DNA of 64,000 nucleotides, taken from an uncultured Bacteroidota bacterium (GTDB taxonomy: Bacteria; Bacteroidota; Bacteroidia; Bacteroidales; P3). Shown here piece after piece: positions 1 through 8,075 of this stretch; position 1 is the stretch's first letter; each line of letters opens with the position of its first letter. The stretch is from contig CADAWR010000010.1 in the NCBI GenBank assembly GCA_902791695.1, forward strand, positions 1-64,000. Direction: 5' to 3'. The position numbers were made by a program, and so were the translations under genes. The notes beneath the pieces are model-generated. The model was not told the origin of the DNA, made no database searches, and saw only the letters and a list, made by a program, of their open reading frames with translations.

Positions 1-131
1 TAATATTTGGTGCTCAATTCATAATTGGTAAATGTGTGAAGCTCGCTCCCAATTTCAGAGTGTCTATACCGAAAGCCAATGGAACGGAAATTGAGTACAC
101 CGCCTATTTGAATTGCCAATTCGGCTTTTAG
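1..131 (+). CDS. C-terminal end of a probable outer-membrane beta-barrel protein (partial)
   Basis: A reading frame is open from the first base and stops with TAG at 129-131, giving the last 42 residues of a protein that begins upstream of the window. The tail alternates polar and hydrophobic residues and ends YLNCQFGF. A terminal phenylalanine at the end of an amphipathic strand is the usual signature recognised by the BAM machinery in outer-membrane barrels. A hairpin resembling a terminator follows 43 bp later. The family cannot be named from this fragment, and the membrane assignment is an inference from the tail alone. Confidence 0.5.
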   Translation, partial: IFGAQFIIGKCVKLAPNFRVSIPKANGTEIEYTAYLNCQFGF

Positions 132-174
132 TTAGGGATGAAGATTCCTTTCTGTTCATCATTGGCGGTTTTTC

Positions 175-199
175 GGGCATGGTTTCAAAAACCGTGCCC
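175..199 (+). terminator. Hairpin downstream of the partial barrel gene
   Basis: An 11-bp stem, GGGCATGGTTT (175-185) against AAACCGTGCCC (189-199), with one G-T wobble and a 3-nt loop. It lies 43 bp after the stop codon. The following sequence is AT-rich but has no immediate U-tract; the T6 run comes about 20 bp later. It is a plausible but weak intrinsic terminator. Confidence 0.45.
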
Positions 200-463
200 C
201 TCTATAATATAATACGTATTTTTTGAGGCAAATCTGACATGAGGGGTGAAATTTTTTTGAGAATTTTTGGAATGGGATGATTGTCAGGTGGATAAGGAAA
301 ATAAAAATGATGGATGGGATGGGAACGGTTTTATCCCGCCGACGGAATCGGCGGGCACAGTGGGAGAACCAGCAGAGGATGGGCTATCGGTGAACGGTGA
401 TTTTTTTTTAGTATGGCGTTTGTTCTGCGCCTGTTCGGCGCATTTATAATTTGTGGCGTAGCC

Positions 464-508
464 ACAACCGTAGAATAGGCGGAGAGGGGGCGGAGGGGAG
501 TCGTACGG
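464..508 (+). repeat. Half copy of the 11-bp-module palindromic repeat
   Basis: This stretch aligns with the right arm of the repeat at 30913-30998. Both read ACAACCGTAGAA, then seven variable bases ending in CGG, then AGAGGGG. The outer flank ending TACGG is shared with the copies at 20533 and 47072. The centre (GTTTAAAC) and the left arm are absent, so this is one arm only. Confidence 0.6.
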
Positions 509-583
509 GAAATGTGACGTTTTTTTATTAACAGGAAACGGTAGGGTGAAAGAGGTTAGCGAGACGTGGTGGGTGGGAGGTTG

Positions 584-603
584 TAAGTGTTAAGTGTTAA
601 GTG
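584..603 (+). repeat. Heptamer tandem repeat TAAGTGT x 2.9
   Basis: Three nearly perfect 7-bp units. The TAA triplets start at 584, 591 and 598 and therefore fall in all three forward frames. It belongs to the same class as the heptamers found at gene junctions further on, but here it is intergenic, about 160 bp upstream of mraZ. Confidence 0.75.
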
Positions 604-703
604 GTTGGAAAAATATTTTTGTTAAAGTGAAACTTTTTTGGAAATGTTGCGTTAAGGGTTATGAACAACATAAATTGGTTAAAAAAAACAAAAAAAGGAT
701 TTT

Positions 704-737
704 TTTGGCAGTAATTGGAAATTTCTTCGTAATTTTA
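704..737 (+). promoter_or_regulatory. Candidate promoter of the dcw cluster
   Basis: TTTG at 704-707 (-33 element) and TAATTTTA at 730-737 (-7 element, Bacteroidota consensus TAnnTTTG, last base differs), separated by 22 bp. Transcription would start near 744, leaving a leader of under 20 nt before the mraZ ATG. The core CGTAATTTTAC recurs in the recJ promoter at 31110-31119. Confidence 0.5.
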
Positions 738-761
738 CAACCTGAAATATTGTAGGTAAAA

Positions 762-1217
762 ATGGCCTTAATACTTGGAAAAGAATACTGTAAGGTGGAC
801 TCGAACGGTCGCTTCAAGTTCCCAATTGCCTTGAAAAGGCAGCTGGAGGCTGAGGACGGTCGTTTTGTGATTCGCCGCAGTGTCTATGCCGAGTGTTTGG
901 AGCTGTGGACTTACGCCAGTTTCAGGGATGAAGTGGAGAAATTGCAAGAGAAGCTTAATCCTTACCGCCGCGAGGACCGCGACCTGCTGCGCAAGCTGAC
1001 GGAGGGCAATATCATCGAGTTGGACACCAACGACCGGCTCCTGATTCCCGCCGAGCAGAAGGCAGTGGTGGCCGAGGCCAAGGAGGTGGTGCTGCAGTCG
1101 ACTGGCAAGTTCATCGAGCTCTGGGACCGTAAGGCCTACGACAAGATGGACAGCGAGGGCGGCGACTATGCACAGCGTGCAGAGGAGCTCCTGGGACAGT
1201 CGACGGCAGAGGAATGA
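762..1217 (+). CDS. mraZ: Transcriptional regulator MraZ
   Basis: MraZ is a DNA-binding protein with two SpoVT/AbrB-like half domains that forms a ring and controls the dcw operon from repeats near its own promoter. The 151 residues match the family length. The first half domain (residues 6-50, CKVDSNGRFKFP) and the second (about 83-125, ELDTNDRLLIPAE) are both visible. It is the first gene of the cluster and overlaps rsmH by 4 nt (ATGA), which implies translational coupling. There is no Shine-Dalgarno sequence before the ATG, as is usual in Bacteroidota. Identification is firm from sequence and position. Confidence 0.95.
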   Translation: MALILGKEYCKVDSNGRFKFPIALKRQLEAEDGRFVIRRSVYAECLELWTYASFRDEVEKLQEKLNPYRREDRDLLRKLTEGNIIELDTNDRLLIPAEQKAVVAEAKEVVLQSTGKFIELWDRKAYDKMDSEGGDYAQRAEELLGQSTAEE

Positions 1218-2125
1218 GCAACGAATATCATACACCGGTCATGTTGGGCGAGGCCATAGAGGGTCTTGCCATCCGTCCTGAGTTCACGTATGTTGACGTG
1301 ACTTTCGGCGGCGGCGGTCATTCGCGTGCCATCATGGAGCGTCTGGGGCCGGAGGGTCGCCTATATGCTTTCGACCAGGACGAGGATGCCCGCCAGAATG
1401 CTATCGATGACCCACGGTTCACGCTTATTGGCGAGAACTTCCGCTACTTGAAGAACTACTTGCGGCTGTACGGTGTGCGCCAGGTGAATGGAGTGCTGGC
1501 CGATTTGGGTGTCAGCAGCCACCAGTTCGACGTGGCCGAGCGTGGTTTTTCGACGCGCTTCGACGGCGAGCTTGACCTGCGCATGGACCGCCGCGGCGAC
1601 ACCACGGCACGCGACCTGGTCAACAGTCTCGACGAGGAAGGTCTGGCACGCATACTGAAACTCTACGGCGAGTTGCCAAATGCAAAGCAGATGGCGAAGG
1701 CCATGGTGAGGGCTCGCAGCGAGAAGGAAATAGTGACGACGGGTGACCTCAAAGAGGCGGTGGGCCGCCATCTGCCAAGAGGTATGGAGAACAAGTACCT
1801 GGCCATGCTGTTCCAAGCGTTGCGCATCGAGGTGAACGGCGAGCTTGAGGCTCTGCGCGAGATGCTCGTGCAGGCCGCCGAGCTGCTGACTGTGGGCGGA
1901 CGGCTGGTGGTGATAAGCTACCACTCGCTCGAGGACCGGCTGGTCAAGAACTTTATGCGTAGCGGCAACTTCGAGGGTGTGGTGGAGAAGGATTTCTACG
2001 GCAACCCCTTGTCGCCCCTGCGCCAGTTGGTTAGCACTGCCGCCACTGCCGAGGAGGTGGCAATGAATGGCCGCGCACGCAGTGCGAGGCTTCGTGTTGC
2101 GGAAAAATTAGCAATTAGGAATTGA
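1214..2125 (+). CDS. rsmH: 16S rRNA (cytosine(1402)-N(4))-methyltransferase RsmH
   Basis: RsmH (MraW) transfers a methyl group from S-adenosylmethionine to C1402 of 16S rRNA in the ribosomal P site. The N-terminus EYHTPVMLGEA and the SAM-binding loop VDVTFGGGGHS (about residues 26-38) are diagnostic, as are GVLADLGVSSHQFD and VVISYHSLEDR further on. The 303-residue length is typical. The start overlaps the mraZ stop by 4 nt. The last codons lie in a heptamer repeat (2107-2127) that also contains the stop codon. Confidence 0.97.
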   Translation: MSNEYHTPVMLGEAIEGLAIRPEFTYVDVTFGGGGHSRAIMERLGPEGRLYAFDQDEDARQNAIDDPRFTLIGENFRYLKNYLRLYGVRQVNGVLADLGVSSHQFDVAERGFSTRFDGELDLRMDRRGDTTARDLVNSLDEEGLARILKLYGELPNAKQMAKAMVRARSEKEIVTTGDLKEAVGRHLPRGMENKYLAMLFQALRIEVNGELEALREMLVQAAELLTVGGRLVVISYHSLEDRLVKNFMRSGNFEGVVEKDFYGNPLSPLRQLVSTAATAEEVAMNGRARSARLRVAEKLAIRN

Positions 2126-2127
2126 TA
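2107..2127 (+). repeat. Heptamer repeat at the rsmH/ftsL junction
   Basis: Units ATTAGCA, ATTAGGA and ATTGATA. Stop triplets start at 2109 (TAG), 2116 (TAG) and 2123 (TGA), one in each frame; rsmH uses the third. The ftsL ATG begins at 2129, one base after the last unit. Confidence 0.7.
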
Positions 2128-2128
2128 G

Positions 2129-2575
2129 ATGGGTAATAAGTTCAGAGAAAGCAAAGAGAAGGTCGTGGAAGAGGGCTTGGAGGCTCCGCGCGAGGAGGCT
2201 GTCGTCGAGGAAGTGGCGACGGAGGCCACAGCCGCCGAGACCAAGAAGCCCCGCCACAGCGGGCGCGGCGACAAGGCGGCGCGCGGCATCGGACGTGTGC
2301 TGGGCGGCGACTTGCTGGCCGACAAACTGGTGCTGCGCCAGATACCGCTGCTGCTGCTCTGCCTCTTCTACCTGCTGCTCATCATCGGCAACCGATACCG
2401 CATAGAGAATATGAGCCGCGAAAAGGCTGCCACTGAGGAGCGCATCAACTATCTGCGCGAGCAGCGCATACAGATGCAGAAGCAGTACCAACAGAGTGTG
2501 AAGATATCGCAGATTGCAGAGGATTTGAAAGAAACGGGTGTGGGAATCACTGCCGGACCTCCATATGAGTTGTGA
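2129..2575 (+). CDS. ftsL: FtsL-like cell division protein
   Basis: This is a small bitopic divisome protein in the slot between rsmH and ftsI, where FtsL sits. The 148 residues have a long charged cytoplasmic N-terminus (about residues 1-70, with acidic and basic patches). One transmembrane segment (about 72-87, IPLLLLCLFYLLLIIG) and a short periplasmic coiled-coil-prone part (about 94-125) follow. FtsL sequences diverge strongly, so the call rests on topology and position. The usual partner is FtsB/DivIC, which together with FtsL activates FtsW and FtsI. The start is fixed by the heptamer repeat directly before it. Confidence 0.8.
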   Translation: MGNKFRESKEKVVEEGLEAPREEAVVEEVATEATAAETKKPRHSGRGDKAARGIGRVLGGDLLADKLVLRQIPLLLLCLFYLLLIIGNRYRIENMSREKAATEERINYLREQRIQMQKQYQQSVKISQIAEDLKETGVGITAGPPYEL

Positions 2576-2605
2576 ACTTAGTAGTATAATAGTACATATT
2601 ATATT

Positions 2606-4864
2606 GTGCAGAATAAGGAAGATAATAACGACAAGCGCATGACGCGCGGGCCCATGGTGCTCTACCTGCTGCTCACACTGGGTGTGGGGGCGGCCATAGT
2701 GTGGGGCATGGTGGAGATAATGTTTGTGCACGGCGACGAATGGCGCGCCCTTGGCGAACGCCGTGAGGCGGGCCTGCGCAGCGACCCCGCGCGACGCGGC
2801 AACATATACTCCAGCGACGGCAAGATACTGGCCACCACGGTGACCGAGTGCGACCTGTACCTGGATCTATATAATAAACAGGAGCGCGACGAGCACGGCA
2901 ATGTGAAGTACGACAAGCACGGCAACCCCGTCGAGACGGGTCCTGTGGTCGACAGCAACTTCAGCCGCTACCTTGACACGCTGTGCCTGATGCTTGCCGA
3001 CGCCATGCCGGGCCATCCGGCCTCTTATTACCGCGAGCGCATCGCCGTGGAGCGCACTAAGGAGCGCCCGCGCCGCTGCTTCCTGGTGCAGAGGGATGTG
3101 CCATATTCGGTATGGTTGCAAATCACGCGTCTGCCGGGTTGGAGTCGTGCCGTAGTGCGCCAGGTCGACGGCCAGAGCGTGGTGCATCAGGTGAGAGCCC
3201 ACATCTACGGCAACATGGCGGGCAACACCATCGGTTTCCGCAACCGCAAGGAAAGCGGCTCATACACAGGCCTTGAAGGATACTACGACAGCATACTGCG
3301 CGGTCAGGACGGCTTGCTCAACTGCCGCCGACTCACCAAAGGTATATGGCTGCCGGACGAACCATATAAGCGCCGCGAGGTGGCCCAGCGCACCGATACC
3401 GCCACGGTGGACACCATAGTGCTGCAGCGCCGCATCGATGGCAGCAGCATCGTGTCAACTATAGATACGCGCTACCAGGATATCGCCGAGGCGTCGTTGC
3501 GCAAAGCCCTCAACATGTACGGCGGCACGGCTGGTTGCGCCATGCTCATGGAGATGAGCACCGGCTACATGCTGGCATGCGTCAATCTGGCTGTGGACAC
3601 TGCCGCCCATGAATATCTGGAGGTACGCGACCGCAACATAGCGGTGAGCGATGTCTATGAGCCAGGCTCTACATTCAAGACCGTCATTCTCACCGCCATC
3701 CTTGGCGACCCGGAGGTAAAGATAGACACCACGATGAAGTTGCCGGCACGCTACAAGAACTTCGGCGGCGTGAACGGCGAAATCAAAGACGACCACGGCG
3801 GATGGGACTCGTTGACACTGAAGGGTGTGATAGAGCAGTCGTCGAACGTTGGTATGAGTGATCTCGGCTGGCGCTTCTACAACCATCGTCGTGACACCCT
3901 GCGCAACCGAGTGGAGCGCATGTTCCCCTACGGTAAGATTAACCCTGACGTACAGGCTCCGGAATATAAGACATGGGTCAACGACCTGCACCGCTCTAAC
4001 CGTGACTTCCTGAACTTCTGCTATGGTTACTCCACGCGTGTGTCGGCCCTGCAGCTGCTGACCTTCTACAACGGTCTGGGCGCCGGTGGTCGCATGATGA
4101 AGCCGCTGTTTTGCAAGGCCATCGTCGACAAGGATGGCAACACTACCGAGATAAAGCCCGTGGTGCTGAACGAAAACATGTGTAGCAAACGTACGGCGGA
4201 GCTGATGCACGACATGCTGGAGGGCGTGGTGGAGAACGGCACCGGCAACAATATCAAGAACACTACCTACGGCATTGCCGGCAAGACCGGTACTGCAGTG
4301 CACAGTTATTCGAACATGAAGCGCTATAACGCCTCGTTCGCTGGCTTCTTCCCCTCGGAGAACCCACGTTACACATGCTTGGTGATGCTGGAGAACATAC
4401 CCGTCTACGGACGCCAGGCCGCAGTGGTCTTCAAGACCATCAGCGACTGTGTGGTGGCTGTAGACAAAGAGTTGAGCAATGGTGGTGTGAAGAGTGTGTG
4501 GCCGCGTCTGGAAGATGACAGTGTTATGGCGCAGCAGCGCCCCACGCTAACCAAAGGCAGGGAACGTGACATCAAGGAACTCTACAAGAAGCTTCGCCTG
4601 CCGTATGAGGAAACCGACAGCGCCACCACATGGGTGTGTTACATGCCTGCCACCGACTCGACAAAAGGCCATTATGTGCCCTACAAGCCGGCCAGCGGCA
4701 GGGTGCCCAACTGTTATGGCATGACAGCCAAAGATGCTATAGCCCTTTTGCATGAACAGGGATATAAAGTGAAGGTGAATGGCTACGGCAAGGTGCGCTC
4801 GCAGAATCCCCAGGCCAATCAGGCAGCAAAGAAAGGCACGACTGTGGTGCTGGAGATGAGATAG
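2606..4864 (+). CDS. ftsI: Septal peptidoglycan transpeptidase FtsI (PBP3 class) with PASTA domain
   Basis: This class B penicillin-binding protein cross-links septal peptidoglycan in the periplasm. An N-terminal membrane anchor (about residues 15-38) is followed by the PBP dimerisation domain. The transpeptidase domain carries Ser355 in STFK, the SSN motif at 412-414 and KTG at 560-562. A single PASTA domain occupies about the last 60 residues (VPNCYGMTAKDAIALL). The 752-residue length suits Bacteroidota members. The longest start is GTG at 2606; an in-frame ATG at 2639 (residue 12) is a good alternative because the GTG lacks any distinguishing signal. Confidence 0.93.
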   Translation: MQNKEDNNDKRMTRGPMVLYLLLTLGVGAAIVWGMVEIMFVHGDEWRALGERREAGLRSDPARRGNIYSSDGKILATTVTECDLYLDLYNKQERDEHGNVKYDKHGNPVETGPVVDSNFSRYLDTLCLMLADAMPGHPASYYRERIAVERTKERPRRCFLVQRDVPYSVWLQITRLPGWSRAVVRQVDGQSVVHQVRAHIYGNMAGNTIGFRNRKESGSYTGLEGYYDSILRGQDGLLNCRRLTKGIWLPDEPYKRREVAQRTDTATVDTIVLQRRIDGSSIVSTIDTRYQDIAEASLRKALNMYGGTAGCAMLMEMSTGYMLACVNLAVDTAAHEYLEVRDRNIAVSDVYEPGSTFKTVILTAILGDPEVKIDTTMKLPARYKNFGGVNGEIKDDHGGWDSLTLKGVIEQSSNVGMSDLGWRFYNHRRDTLRNRVERMFPYGKINPDVQAPEYKTWVNDLHRSNRDFLNFCYGYSTRVSALQLLTFYNGLGAGGRMMKPLFCKAIVDKDGNTTEIKPVVLNENMCSKRTAELMHDMLEGVVENGTGNNIKNTTYGIAGKTGTAVHSYSNMKRYNASFAGFFPSENPRYTCLVMLENIPVYGRQAAVVFKTISDCVVAVDKELSNGGVKSVWPRLEDDSVMAQQRPTLTKGRERDIKELYKKLRLPYEETDSATTWVCYMPATDSTKGHYVPYKPASGRVPNCYGMTAKDAIALLHEQGYKVKVNGYGKVRSQNPQANQAAKKGTTVVLEMR

Positions 4865-4885
4865 AGAATAATGATAATAGGATAG

Positions 4886-6343
4886 ATGAGACTAATAGAT
4901 ATAATAAAGGGAATTGAGGCCGAGGTGATCGGTGCGAAGGATGTGGATGTGAAAGACATCCAGTTCGACTCGCGCAAGGTCGCCGCAGGTACGCTCTTTG
5001 TGGCACAACGCGGCACCAAGGTCGACGGCCATAGCTATATAGGCGGCTCTGTTGAGAAAGGCGCTGTGGCGGTGGTGTGTGAGGAAATGCCAGATAAACT
5101 GGTAGACGGCGTAGCCTACGTCAAGGTGAAGGACAGCAGCGTGGCGCTAGGCATGATGGCCGCCAACTGGTATGGTCACCCGTCGGAGCAGTTGAAGCTT
5201 GTTGGCATCACCGGCACCAACGGCAAGACCACCACGGTGACCCTGTTGTACAGGATGTTCCGTCAGCTGGGCTACCATGTAGGCTTGATCTCTACCATAG
5301 TCAACAAGATTGACGATGAGGAGCTACCCACGGGTCACACCACCCCCGACGCGCTAGAGCTGAACCAGTTGCTGCGCCGTATGGTGGATGCCGGATGCAG
5401 CTATGCCTTCATGGAAGTGAGCAGCCATGCAGTGGTGCAGCACCGCATAGCCGGATTGCGCTTCGCCGGTGCTATCTTCAGTAATATCACACACGACCAC
5501 CTGGACTTCCACAAGACCATGGCCAACTACATAGCTGCCAAAAAGGGATTCTTCGACGGACTTGGCAAAGATGCGTGGGCGCTGGTGAATGTGGATGACA
5601 AGAATGGGCGTGTCATGGTGCAGAACACCAAAGCCGAGGTGCACACCTATGGGCTGCAGCATGATGCCGACTACCGTTGCAAGATACTGGAGAACACTTT
5701 TGAAGGTATGCACCTTGTGGTTGACGGCAGCGAGATGTGGTGTCGCCTGGTGGGCAAATTCAATGCCTACAACCTAATGGCTATCTATGGTGCCGCCGTG
5801 CTATGCGGCGTGGAGAAGGGAGAGGCCTTGCGCATTTTGAGTGTTCTGGAGGCAGCCCCGGGTCGCTTCCAGTATGTCAGCGGACGCGGTATCACCGGCA
5901 TCGTTGACTATGCGCACACGCCTGACGCCCTGCAGAATGTGATTTCCACCATCGACGGCATACGCATGCAGTCGCAGCTGCTTATCACCGTGGTGGGCTG
6001 CGGCGGCGACCGCGACCGCACCAAGCGGCCGGAGATGGCCCAGATAGCCGCTGAAGGCAGCGACAAAGTGGTGCTCACAAGTGATAACCCTCGCACGGAG
6101 AATCCCGATGCAATACTTGACGAGATGGAGGCCGGCCTAACGCCGCAGCAACTGTGCCGCACGGTGCGCATCACCGACCGCCGACAGGCCATACGCACCG
6201 CCTGCATGATGGCCAAGGAGGGTGACATAGTGCTGGTTGCCGGCAAGGGTCACGAGACCTACCAGGAGGTGAATGGTGTGCGCAGCCACTTCGACGACGT
6301 CGAGGAGTTGGAGAAAGAATTAGGAATTAGAAAAACGGAATAA
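4886..6343 (+). CDS. murE: UDP-MurNAc-L-Ala-D-Glu:meso-diaminopimelate ligase MurE
   Basis: MurE adds the third stem-peptide residue to UDP-MurNAc-dipeptide in the cytoplasm, using ATP. The ATP-binding loop GTNGKTTT is at residues 110-117. The DNPR motif at 400-403, followed by TENPDAI, is of the type that selects meso-diaminopimelate rather than lysine. The length of 485 is normal. The gene lies 21 bp after ftsI and ends with a heptamer repeat before mraY. Its C-terminal residues ELGIRKTE are encoded partly by that repeat. Confidence 0.96.
   Translation: MRLIDIIKGIEAEVIGAKDVDVKDIQFDSRKVAAGTLFVAQRGTKVDGHSYIGGSVEKGAVAVVCEEMPDKLVDGVAYVKVKDSSVALGMMAANWYGHPSEQLKLVGITGTNGKTTTVTLLYRMFRQLGYHVGLISTIVNKIDDEELPTGHTTPDALELNQLLRRMVDAGCSYAFMEVSSHAVVQHRIAGLRFAGAIFSNITHDHLDFHKTMANYIAAKKGFFDGLGKDAWALVNVDDKNGRVMVQNTKAEVHTYGLQHDADYRCKILENTFEGMHLVVDGSEMWCRLVGKFNAYNLMAIYGAAVLCGVEKGEALRILSVLEAAPGRFQYVSGRGITGIVDYAHTPDALQNVISTIDGIRMQSQLLITVVGCGGDRDRTKRPEMAQIAAEGSDKVVLTSDNPRTENPDAILDEMEAGLTPQQLCRTVRITDRRQAIRTACMMAKEGDIVLVAGKGHETYQEVNGVRSHFDDVEELEKELGIRKTE
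6317..6330 (+). repeat. Heptamer repeat at the murE/mraY junction
   Basis: Two identical units, GAATTAG. TAG triplets start at 6321 and 6328 (two different frames). The murE stop TAA at 6341-6343 supplies the third frame. The mraY ATG follows at 6349. Confidence 0.55.
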
Positions 6344-6348
6344 GAAAT

Positions 6349-7527
6349 ATGCTATACTATCTGTTTCACTGGTTGCACGAAAGTCTGCACGTCCCCGGAA
6401 TGGGTGTCTTCGAGTACATCTCATTCCGGTCGGGTGCCAGCATCGTGACGGCTCTGTTTATCATGCTTGTACTTGGCAAGCCCTTCATCAAGTGGATGAA
6501 GAACAAGCTTGGCATTATGGACGAGGTACGCGCCGAGCTCGGCCTCGAGGGAGCCGAGCAGAAAGCCAAGACACCGACTATGGGTGGATTGTTGATACTT
6601 ACCGCCATAATAGTACCTACTCTGCTGTTTGCCAAGCTCGATAACGTGTATGTCCAGATAATGCTCGGCACCACGGTGTGGATGGGCATGGTGGGTTTCC
6701 TAGACGACTACCTTAAGAAGACCCGTGGCAAAGCCGGTCTGCCTGGCAAGTATAAAGTGATAGGTCAAGTGCTGCTGGGTCTTGCCGTAGGTCTGCTGAT
6801 AACCTTTCACCCGGACATCAAGGAGCCGCTAAAGACCACTATACCGTTTGTGAAGAACAATGAATTCGACTACACATGGCTGGTGTCATGGATGGGCGAC
6901 TGGGCTGTAGACTACGCATGGGTTATTTATGTGGCCATAGTAATATTAATAGTCACCGCTGTGAGTAACGCGTCGAACCTCACAGACGGCATCGACGGCA
7001 TAGCCACGGGGGTGGCCGCCGTCAATGGTGGAGCGCTGGCATTGCTGGCATGGGTGAGCGGCAACGTTATCATGTCGTCCTATCTGAACATCGTTTACCT
7101 ACCCAATATTGGCGAGCTGGCCATCTTCAGTACCGCTTTTGTGGGTGCTACGCTGGGCTTCCTGTGGTTCAATACCCACCCAGCCGAAATATTTATGGGC
7201 GACACCGGTTCGCTGGCCATTGGCGGCATCATAGCCGTATTTGCCATACTCATCCACAAGGAGCTGCTCCTGCCGGTGCTGTGCGGAATATACCTAGTGG
7301 AAGACCTGTCGGTGATAATACAGACCACTGGCTGCAAGATTTACCGCCGCAAGCACAAGCTGCCTATGGGTGTGCCGGTGCCTGTGGAAAAGCGTCCATT
7401 CCTGATGTCGCCGCTGCATCACCACTACCAGAAGAAAGGTGTGGCCGAAGAGAAGGTTGTGATGCGATTTGTTATTATTGCCATACTGCTGGCTATTTTT
7501 ACCCTGTCAACGCTGAAACTGAGATAA
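6349..7527 (+). CDS. mraY: Phospho-MurNAc-pentapeptide transferase MraY
   Basis: MraY moves phospho-MurNAc-pentapeptide from UDP to undecaprenyl phosphate, making lipid I at the inner face of the membrane. Characteristic blocks are present: TPTMGGLL near residue 77, GFLDDYLKK, SNASNLTDGIDGIATG, GDTGSLAIGG, and the HHHYQKKG motif near the C-terminus. The 392 residues form the expected set of about ten transmembrane helices. It is followed 5 bp later by the MurD remnant, where a full murD is expected. Confidence 0.97.
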   Translation: MLYYLFHWLHESLHVPGMGVFEYISFRSGASIVTALFIMLVLGKPFIKWMKNKLGIMDEVRAELGLEGAEQKAKTPTMGGLLILTAIIVPTLLFAKLDNVYVQIMLGTTVWMGMVGFLDDYLKKTRGKAGLPGKYKVIGQVLLGLAVGLLITFHPDIKEPLKTTIPFVKNNEFDYTWLVSWMGDWAVDYAWVIYVAIVILIVTAVSNASNLTDGIDGIATGVAAVNGGALALLAWVSGNVIMSSYLNIVYLPNIGELAIFSTAFVGATLGFLWFNTHPAEIFMGDTGSLAIGGIIAVFAILIHKELLLPVLCGIYLVEDLSVIIQTTGCKIYRRKHKLPMGVPVPVEKRPFLMSPLHHHYQKKGVAEEKVVMRFVIIAILLAIFTLSTLKLR

Positions 7528-7532
7528 AAAAC

Positions 7533-8063
7533 ATGACTATAGAGACACTTGCCAAACAAGGCACAACACACACCGGCCTGGCCGGATTGGATACTGCACG
7601 ATTGAAAGCCATGCGCAACGCTGCGCTACGCTCATGCTTCAACAGGCTTGAAGACACGCGCTACAGACAGGAGTTTGTGGCTAGAATATTGGACCGTGAA
7701 TACATCAACGACGCCGGTGCACGCAATGTCGACGCCACTTGGTATGCCTTGGAGTGCATGCAGGGCGGTGTGGTATGGATAGTATGTGGCACGGATGCGA
7801 CAACCGACTACAGTCGCTTGGTGCCTGTGGCGTTGCGCAAAGTGAGAATGATGCTCGTGCTGGGTCCTGTGGGACAGTTGAGGCAGGCCTTTGGCGAGGT
7901 GGTACCTGTTATAGAGGAATGCCACTCCATGCGCGATGCATTGCACAAGGCCTACCTGTATGACGCTTCCGATGTGAAGGTGCTCTTCTCGCCGGCATGC
8001 AATGACGGCACGCCCACAAGTGCACTTGGTGAGGCTTTCCGTAGCGAAGTGAATGAACTATAA
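7533..8063 (+). CDS. MurD C-terminal-domain-only protein, degenerate
   Basis: This occupies the murD slot between mraY and ftsW but encodes only 176 residues (ATG at 7533; full MurD is about 445). The protein aligns with MurD domain 3: EYINDAGARNVDATWYALE resembles the family INDSKATNVNSTWYALE. It is followed by VVWIVCGTDATTDYS (family GGKDKGNDY) and VLFSPACNDG (family LLSPCCASFD). The ATP-binding domain with GSNGKT and the N-terminal UDP-binding domain are absent. Lysine in the SKATN motif and the FKSYEDRG block, which family members use for catalysis and substrate contacts, are replaced. It is therefore very unlikely to be a ligase. The reading frame is intact and the spacing to both neighbours is tight, so it looks maintained rather than decaying. 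Family motifs are quoted from memory. Confidence 0.78.
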   Translation: MTIETLAKQGTTHTGLAGLDTARLKAMRNAALRSCFNRLEDTRYRQEFVARILDREYINDAGARNVDATWYALECMQGGVVWIVCGTDATTDYSRLVPVALRKVRMMLVLGPVGQLRQAFGEVVPVIEECHSMRDALHKAYLYDASDVKVLFSPACNDGTPTSALGEAFRSEVNEL

Positions 8064-8075
8064 ATAATACAAGAG

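Larger units (their letters stand above)
132..761. other. Gene-free 630-bp leader region of the dcw cluster
   Basis: I see no convincing gene here. A 60-codon open frame at 267-449 is crossed by hairpins and has no homology I recognise. The region holds the terminator-like hairpin at 175-199 and three further perfect hairpins: 335-355 (8-bp stem), 426-442 (6-bp stem) and 451-467 (7-bp stem, 3-nt loop). It also holds a half palindromic repeat at 464-508, a heptamer repeat at 584-603 and the mraZ promoter at 704-737. The hairpin cluster could belong to an untranslated RNA, but nothing in the sequence proves transcription. Confidence 0.6.

Noticed and set aside
267-449. Open frame of 60 codons upstream of mraZ
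   Set aside because: It crosses hairpins at 335-355 and 426-442, has no ribosome-binding context or homology, and a biased, glycine/aspartate-heavy composition.
584-603. CRISPR or satellite array
   Set aside because: Only three 7-bp units, no spacers, no cas genes anywhere in the window.
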